10,971 bases of DNA from Nitrospinota bacterium (GTDB lineage Bacteria > UBA8248): NCBI GenBank assembly GCA_003506735.1, contig DNYS01000183.1, positions 8,230 to 19,200 on the forward strand. The letters run 5' to 3'. This document shows, one piece after another, positions 7,663 to 10,971 of this stretch. The stretch's first letter is position 1, and every line of letters starts with the position of its first letter. The notes below the pieces were generated by a model. The model made no database searches. It was not told where the DNA came from and was given only the letters and a program-made list of their open reading frames with translations. The position numbers were made by a program, and so were the translations under genes.

Positions 7663-7682
7663 GCCCTCGTTTCGAAGGGGGC
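7663..7682 (+). terminator. weak hairpin between the dehydrogenase gene and gatB
   Basis: GCCCTC (7663-7668) can pair with GGGGGC (7677-7682), including one G-T pair, around an eight-base loop. It is followed by CTATTTAAT and lacks a proper T run. It lies in the largest internal gap of the plus-strand run (7647-7755), so it could be an attenuating or partial terminator, or nothing. The rest of the gap shows no clear promoter. Confidence 0.22.
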
Positions 7683-7755
7683 TATTTAATCCGCTCCGGA
7701 TTCCTGGATCCATTGAACATAACCGTTTTATTTTTCTCAAGAGGGTAATCATTCG

Positions 7756-9204
7756 ATGAGCTTCGAAACCATTATCGGGCTGGAAGTTCATGCACAGCTG
7801 AACACGGAAAGTAAAATTTTTTGCGGCTCCAGCACGGCGTTTGGAGGAGACCCGAACGAACACACGACCACTGTGGATCTCGGGCTTCCGGGGGTTTTGC
7901 CTGTGCTGAACCGCCAGGTGGTCGAATTCGCCATTCGCCTCGGGCTCGCCGTCGGAGCCGAGATTGCGCCCATGTGCCGGTTTGCCCGAAAACACTATTT
8001 TTACCCGGACCTGCCGAAGGGCTACCAGATCAGCCAATTCGAAGAGCCTCTATGCGAGGGGGGAGAGGTAAATATCTTCCTTAAAAACAAGGAAATGAAA
8101 GGGATCCGAATCAAGCGGATCCACGTGGAGGAAGACGCAGGGAAGCTAATTCATGGCGATGAATTAGGCGATTCGGCTCACTCCTATGTGGATTTGAATC
8201 GAGCGGGCATTCCTCTTCTCGAAATCGTAAGCGAGCCGGATATTCGCAGCCCCGAGGAGGCGGAAATCTACCTGAGAATAATTCACACGCTGGTCCGCTA
8301 TCTGGAAATATGCGACGGCAACATGCAGGAGGGAAGCCTTCGTTGCGACGCCAATATCTCCATCCGGCCCCGGGGTTCCCAAGAGCTCGGCCAGAAGATT
8401 GAGATCAAAAACATGAACTCGTTCCGCAACCTTCGGAGGGCGCTTGAATATGAAGAGGGGAGGCAACAAATCGCCGTCGAGGCTGGAGAAATCCTCATTC
8501 AAGAAACGCGCCTATGGGACGATTCCACGGGCATGACCCAGCCAATGAGAACCAAGGAATACTCCCATGACTACAGATATTTTCCCGACCCGGACCTCGT
8601 TCCCCTCAAGGTGGGCAAGGAATGGATCGATGCGGTTCAAGCGGCGCTTCCCGAGTTGCCGGACAAAAAACGCGAGAGATTCCAAAGTGAGTACGGACTT
8701 CCATTATACGATGCGGATGTGCTCACCGCCGAGCGCCCTCTCGCCGCCTATTTCGAGCGCGCGGCAAACGCCGCAAAACCCGGCGCGGCGAAATCCGTGA
8801 GCAACTGGGTGATGGGAGACGTTCTCAGGCTTTTAAACGAGAAAAATCTATCGATCGAGGACTGCCCCGTATCGCCCGGCAATCTAGCGAAAATGGTCAG
8901 TTTGATTGAAGACGATACGATCAGCGGCAAGATCGCCAAGCAGGTATTCGACATCATGGCCGAAACCGGAGACGATCCGGAGGGCATCGTTGAAGAACAA
9001 GGATTGCGTCAAATTACGGACACCGGCGCCATCGAGGCCGCGGTGGATGATGTTATTGAGGCCAACCCCGGCGAGGTGGAAGGGTACAAGGGCGGAAAAA
9101 CCAAACTCATCGGTTTTTTTGTGGGTCAGGTCATGAAGGCCACCCAAGGAAAAGCCAATCCCCAGACAGTTCAAAAAATACTGAAAGAAAAACTGGACGC
9201 CTAG
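7756..9204 (+). CDS. gatB: Asp-tRNA(Asn)/Glu-tRNA(Gln) amidotransferase subunit B
   Basis: GatB binds mischarged tRNA and performs the ATP-dependent phosphorylation and amidation of the attached glutamate or aspartate, using ammonia channelled from GatA. The 482-aa protein has the family start ETIIGLEVHAQLNTESKIFC, LGLPGVLPVLN at 42-52, the diagnostic YFYPDLPKGYQISQ at 81-94, and a C-terminal YqeY/GatB helical domain from about 330. That domain includes the tRNA-binding tail GKTKLIGFFVGQVMKATQGKANP. AAGAGGG lies ten bases before the ATG at 7756. The Cys-x-Cys and Cys-x-x-Cys pairs common in bacterial GatB are largely gone: only Cys23 remains, with Ser25, Thr38 and Asp41 in the other places. 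A structural zinc is therefore not expected; proteobacterial GatBs with similar losses exist. This is the last plus-strand gene, and it meets the opposing cluster across a 52-base gap. Confidence 0.97.
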   Translation: MSFETIIGLEVHAQLNTESKIFCGSSTAFGGDPNEHTTTVDLGLPGVLPVLNRQVVEFAIRLGLAVGAEIAPMCRFARKHYFYPDLPKGYQISQFEEPLCEGGEVNIFLKNKEMKGIRIKRIHVEEDAGKLIHGDELGDSAHSYVDLNRAGIPLLEIVSEPDIRSPEEAEIYLRIIHTLVRYLEICDGNMQEGSLRCDANISIRPRGSQELGQKIEIKNMNSFRNLRRALEYEEGRQQIAVEAGEILIQETRLWDDSTGMTQPMRTKEYSHDYRYFPDPDLVPLKVGKEWIDAVQAALPELPDKKRERFQSEYGLPLYDADVLTAERPLAAYFERAANAAKPGAAKSVSNWVMGDVLRLLNEKNLSIEDCPVSPGNLAKMVSLIEDDTISGKIAKQVFDIMAETGDDPEGIVEEQGLRQITDTGAIEAAVDDVIEANPGEVEGYKGGKTKLIGFFVGQVMKATQGKANPQTVQKILKEKLDA

Positions 9205-9209
9205 CGCAA

Positions 9210-9262
9210 CCCGCCGAATTATCCCGCCGGAGATGGGGGCCGCGAATCCCGCCGAATTATCC
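9210..9262. repeat. 15-base direct repeat at the convergent gene junction
   Basis: CCCGCCGAATTATCC occurs at 9210-9224 and again, without a mismatch, at 9248-9262, a start-to-start distance of 38 bases. A third shorter copy of CCCGCCG is at 9223-9229. The second copy covers the stop codon of the minus-strand lipoprotein gene, and the first lies just after the gatB stop. No inverted repeat able to form a standard terminator for either gene was found here. Confidence 0.75.
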
Positions 9263-9769
9263 GAGTGACCGCAGATGGATCCACCGCCGCTGCTTGACTT
9301 CGAATCCCCATTCCATTTGTCCCTCCGCAAGTCCTGGCGGGGGAAATTCGAGTTGCTTTCGGCACGAATCCTTTTGAACCCGGTAGTACACCACGTAATG
9401 AGGTTCAAATCTGGTGGATAGCCGTTTCGTCCGGAAAGCAAGAACGCAAAAATACCGAGGGTCTCCCACTTCTCCGGAAGTGAGTGCCGCGGTCGCCTCA
9501 TCGGAACGGAACCACTTTCCCAAATCGCTCCCGTAGATTCGTTTCGCTTCCTCGGCATGGTCCGGGAGGTAAAACGCTTCCAGCATGGTGGGCCAGTTTC
9601 GCCATTTGACCCCGGTCTCAAACTGCCTGAGCGTCATCATCAGGCCGCTTCGGCCCGGGATCTGGGATCCGATGAACAACGATTCCGTACATCCGGAAAC
9701 CACGATGACCCCAAAAAATATCAAGAACAGGCGAATAAAAATCCTTGACGCCGGTTTGGATCTGTTCAT
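9257..9769 (-). CDS. hypothetical lipoprotein, 170 aa
   Basis: I do not recognise a family. From the ATG at 9769 the protein begins with a basic stretch (MNRSKPASR), a hydrophobic segment at about 10-24, and a lipobox VSGC ending at Cys27. It should therefore be lipidated and anchored in a membrane; Thr at +2, rather than Asp, suggests the outer membrane. The mature part has aromatic-rich segments (WRNWPTMLEAFYLPD at 57-70, EPHYVVYYRVQ at 122-132, MEWGFEVKQRRWIHL at 152-166), consistent with a compact alpha+beta periplasmic domain, perhaps NTF2-like, though this is only an impression. Cys108 and Cys136 could form a disulfide. The start overlaps the stop of the cytochrome gene in ATGA (9766-9769), and AAGAGG just upstream acts as the ribosome binding site, so the two are probably translationally coupled. 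A longer frame to 9949 would run through the cytochrome gene and is rejected. Confidence 0.78.
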   Translation of the reverse strand: MNRSKPASRIFIRLFLIFFGVIVVSGCTESLFIGSQIPGRSGLMMTLRQFETGVKWRNWPTMLEAFYLPDHAEEAKRIYGSDLGKWFRSDEATAALTSGEVGDPRYFCVLAFRTKRLSTRFEPHYVVYYRVQKDSCRKQLEFPPPGLAEGQMEWGFEVKQRRWIHLRSLG

Positions 9770-10251
9770 TTCCGCCTCTTTTTCTTTTTCTTTCGAAACG
9801 GCTTGTGACACGCCCGGCAGGTTTTCGCGAGATCGACAAAAGAACGCATCATCACACCCGAATCCCCCCCCTCGGCCAGCTTGGCAAGATTCAAGGCGGC
9901 GAACGATGATTTTATGGAAAGCTCCTCGTACTCCGAAAAATTCAACCACACCTCTGGTTTAATGCGGGATTTTTCACCGAACCCGCTGCCTTCCGGGCTC
10001 AATTCCGGAATCCGGGTGATGAGCCCGGATATATCTTTTGCGGTAGCGGCCAATTGATTCCATTGTCCTTTGCTGGCCAATACCCTGATCCTGCGCATGG
10101 CCTTATCAATGGTCTTCATGGTCAAGGTTCGATTCTTTTGAATTTCCTCCGGAGATTCCGGCTTATCCCGACCTGCCTTCGAAACACCGGAAAACATGAA
10201 AAGTGCAATCGCACCGGCAATAATCCCATATGAAGTGATTCGGATTGGCAT
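9766..10251 (-). CDS. cytochrome c'-like secreted haem protein
   Basis: The protein (161 aa from the ATG at 10251) has a Sec signal peptide: basic PIR start, hydrophobic core 8-22, likely cut after SKA at 26. The mature part is mostly helical, with amphipathic segments at about 34-60, 62-80, 103-126 and 132-150. A single haem-binding motif CRACH (Cys145, Cys148, His149) lies near the C-terminus. A four-helix bundle with a C-terminal CxxCH is the pattern of class II cytochromes (c' and c-556/PsiF-like). Such proteins bind gases such as NO or carry electrons in the periplasm; which applies here cannot be told. After the motif comes an unusual basic tail, RKKKKKRRK (153-161). GAGGA lies seven bases before the ATG at 10251. 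Upstream ATGs at 10290 and 10299 would add a poor N-terminus ahead of the signal peptide. The next gene starts within its stop codon. Confidence 0.8.
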   Translation of the reverse strand: MPIRITSYGIIAGAIALFMFSGVSKAGRDKPESPEEIQKNRTLTMKTIDKAMRRIRVLASKGQWNQLAATAKDISGLITRIPELSPEGSGFGEKSRIKPEVWLNFSEYEELSIKSSFAALNLAKLAEGGDSGVMMRSFVDLAKTCRACHKPFRKKKKKRRK

Positions 10252-10314
10252 TGAGGATCCTCGTTCCACAAAAAATAATGAGGATTCCATTGCCGGCATC
10301 CTCTGAAATCTCTA

Positions 10315-10343
10315 ATTGTACCGCAGAAAGACGTAAAAGTATC
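10315..10343 (-). promoter_or_regulatory. candidate promoter for the cytochrome-lipoprotein pair
   Basis: Read on the minus strand, TACAAT (10315-10320) matches five of six bases of the -10 consensus and stands 64 bases before the cytochrome start. The -35 region, 17 bases further upstream, is poor (GATACT at about 10338-10343). The 128-base gap between the SH3-like lipoprotein gene and the cytochrome gene is otherwise AT-rich, with a palindromic AATTTAAATT. The pair may therefore have its own promoter, or be read from further upstream. Confidence 0.3.
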
Positions 10344-10379
10344 TGTTCGTTTCATCAAATAGAATTTCGAAAATTTAAA

Positions 10380-10859
10380 TTAACGGGGGTCTATGAACTC
10401 GGTTCTCACCCACCCTGTCCCCGAAAAAGTGGCGACTTTGACCCACCGGATGGGTTGTCTCCGGTAATTTTCCAACCCTTCCTCACCCCATATCGCGTGA
10501 GAGGAGATTTCCGGTTCGTATTCCAAAACCCTGCCGGTGGACCCGGAAGGAACTTTTATGAGACGTATCGCGCGGGCTTCCATTCCTCCCGGCTTGTTCC
10601 AAAGCCAGACGAACTCCTTCCGGGGGACAACCATTAAATGCCGGGGCAAACCCTTGAGAACCACCTCCCCAACTGGACGCATCTTCGCCCTTTTTACAAT
10701 CTTGATCTCCTTGATCTTTTCCTTGATGGAGGTTTTCAGAGCCGTGCAGGCCCCCAAAAAGAACGGGAGGCTCAACACAATAATCCAGCGGCGGATTCGG
10801 GCTGCATGGATATTGGCTATCGAATCATTGGAATGTCCCTGGTGGCTCCGGCGCCCCAT
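10380..10859 (-). CDS. lipoprotein with SH3-like domain, 159 aa
   Basis: From the ATG at 10859 the protein has a rather long polar start, then RIRRW and a hydrophobic segment at 26-36 ending in the lipobox LGAC with Cys38 as the lipidation site. Thr at +2 suggests the outer membrane. A Lys/Ile-rich helical linker (about 42-60) leads into a beta-rich domain at about 75-157. The segments VWLWNKPGGMEARAI, LIKVPSGSTGRVLE, and RWVKVATFSGTGWVRTEFID resemble a bacterial SH3 (SH3b) fold, whose last strand typically reads GWV. Such domains bind peptidoglycan or other envelope partners. GAGGAG (10868-10873) stands eight bases before the ATG. A longer frame to 10967 exists, but it runs over the leader and lacks a good site. 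The SH3b reading is probable but the specific function is unknown. Confidence 0.78.
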   Translation of the reverse strand: MGRRSHQGHSNDSIANIHAARIRRWIIVLSLPFFLGACTALKTSIKEKIKEIKIVKRAKMRPVGEVVLKGLPRHLMVVPRKEFVWLWNKPGGMEARAIRLIKVPSGSTGRVLEYEPEISSHAIWGEEGLENYRRQPIRWVKVATFSGTGWVRTEFIDPR

Positions 10860-10867
10860 TCGTTTGT

Positions 10868-10873
10868 CTCCTC
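10868..10873 (-). promoter_or_regulatory. ribosome binding site deciding the SH3-like lipoprotein start
   Basis: On the minus strand GAGGAG lies eight bases before the ATG at 10859. It lies inside the longer frame that reaches 10967, and favours the shorter protein with its signal sequence nearer the N-terminus. Confidence 0.55.
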
Positions 10874-10878
10874 TTTCA

Positions 10879-10897
10879 TTTCCCGGGAAGCGGGAAA
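10879..10897 (-). other. short hairpin in the leader of the SH3-like lipoprotein gene
   Basis: On the minus strand TTTCCCG and CGGGAAA form a perfect seven-base-pair stem around a five-base loop (CTTCC). It ends five bases before the ribosome binding site at 10868-10873 and has no following T run in the minus direction, so it looks like a leader structure and not a terminator. A regulatory role is unproven. Confidence 0.4.
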
Positions 10898-10907
10898 AGG
10901 CAAAAAT

Positions 10908-10932
10908 ATTGCTCCTCCCTAATTGCTCCTCC
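10908..10932 (-). repeat. tandem 11-base repeat with Shine-Dalgarno-like sequence
   Basis: On the minus strand GGAGGAGCAAT occurs twice, at 10922-10932 and 10908-10918, 14 bases apart. Both copies contain a near-perfect ribosome-binding sequence, yet neither is followed by an ATG or GTG at working distance. They lie in the leader 50-75 bases ahead of the SH3-like lipoprotein start. Confidence 0.6.
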
Positions 10933-10971
10933 TTAGAAACAAGCAAAGACCATACCGCCTCCGGCACTATG
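10933..10971 (-). CDS. possible last 12 codons of an upstream minus-strand gene
   Basis: Reading inward from the right edge on the minus strand, one frame gives HSAGGGMVFACF followed by TAA at 10933-10935. It could be the C-terminus of a gene lying beyond the window that precedes the SH3-like lipoprotein gene. Twelve codons are too few to support this, and no family can be named. Confidence 0.2.
   Translation of the reverse strand, partial: HSAGGGMVFACF

Noticed and set aside
9205..9256. Bidirectional terminator between gatB and the lipoprotein gene
   Set aside because: The gap has GC-rich direct repeats but no inverted repeat followed by a T run on either strand.
8884..9621. 245-codon minus-strand frame
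   Set aside because: It overlaps the conserved C-terminal domain of gatB and the lipoprotein gene in another frame; nothing in it resembles a protein family.
9770..9949. N-terminal extension of the lipoprotein frame to 9949
   Set aside because: It would run through the cytochrome gene, whereas the ATG at 9769 has a ribosome binding site and begins directly with a lipoprotein signal sequence.
1..10971. tRNA genes, CRISPR arrays, insertion sequences, attachment sites
   Set aside because: No cloverleaf-like segment, spaced repeat array, terminal inverted repeats or transposase/integrase motifs were seen by eye; a tRNAscan or IS search would settle this.

Overview
The window looks like ordinary chromosome from a Gram-negative bacterium with an outer membrane. 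It is moderately GC-rich. It encodes a periplasmic HtrA/DegP protease, two lipobox lipoproteins and a secreted c-type cytochrome. Glutamine is evidently charged onto tRNA by the indirect GatCAB route, which many bacteria outside the E. coli lineage use. An archaeal-type diadenylate cyclase and a GatB without its usual zinc cysteines fit a delta-proteobacterium-like or candidate-phylum lineage, but the sequence alone does not fix the taxon. No mobile element, integrase, CRISPR array, tRNA or rRNA was recognised.

Layout. Positions 1-276 stay open in frame 1 from the window edge and may hold the tail of an upstream gene; 277-532 is a leader region with a candidate promoter. A long co-directional plus-strand run fills 533-9204: degP/htrA protease, a DacZ-like c-di-AMP synthase, a 46-residue one-helix membrane protein, a class I methyltransferase, 6-phosphofructokinase, gatA, an isocitrate/isopropylmalate dehydrogenase-family gene, and gatB. 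Gaps are mostly 11-110 bases, so much of the run is probably co-transcribed. A weak hairpin at 7663-7682 lies in the largest gap, before gatB. At about 9205-9256 this run meets a minus-strand cluster read from the right end of the window: an SH3-like lipoprotein (10380-10859), a cytochrome c'-like haem protein (9766-10251) and a second lipoprotein (9257-9769). The last two overlap by four bases (ATGA).

How the genes relate. The plus-strand run mixes envelope protein quality control, c-di-AMP signalling, glycolysis, tRNA amidation and an NAD-type oxidative decarboxylase. It reads as a housekeeping operon rather than one pathway. GatA and GatB are two subunits of one enzyme but are split by the dehydrogenase, and no gatC is seen. 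The minus-strand cluster encodes three exported proteins and may serve one envelope function.

The items most worth a second look are the DacZ-like cyclase with its tiny membrane-protein neighbour, the dehydrogenase with altered substrate-site residues between gatA and gatB, and the cytochrome whose lysine-rich tail is written in the same bases as the next gene's ribosome binding site. I did not find convincing evidence of a wholly new multi-gene system.
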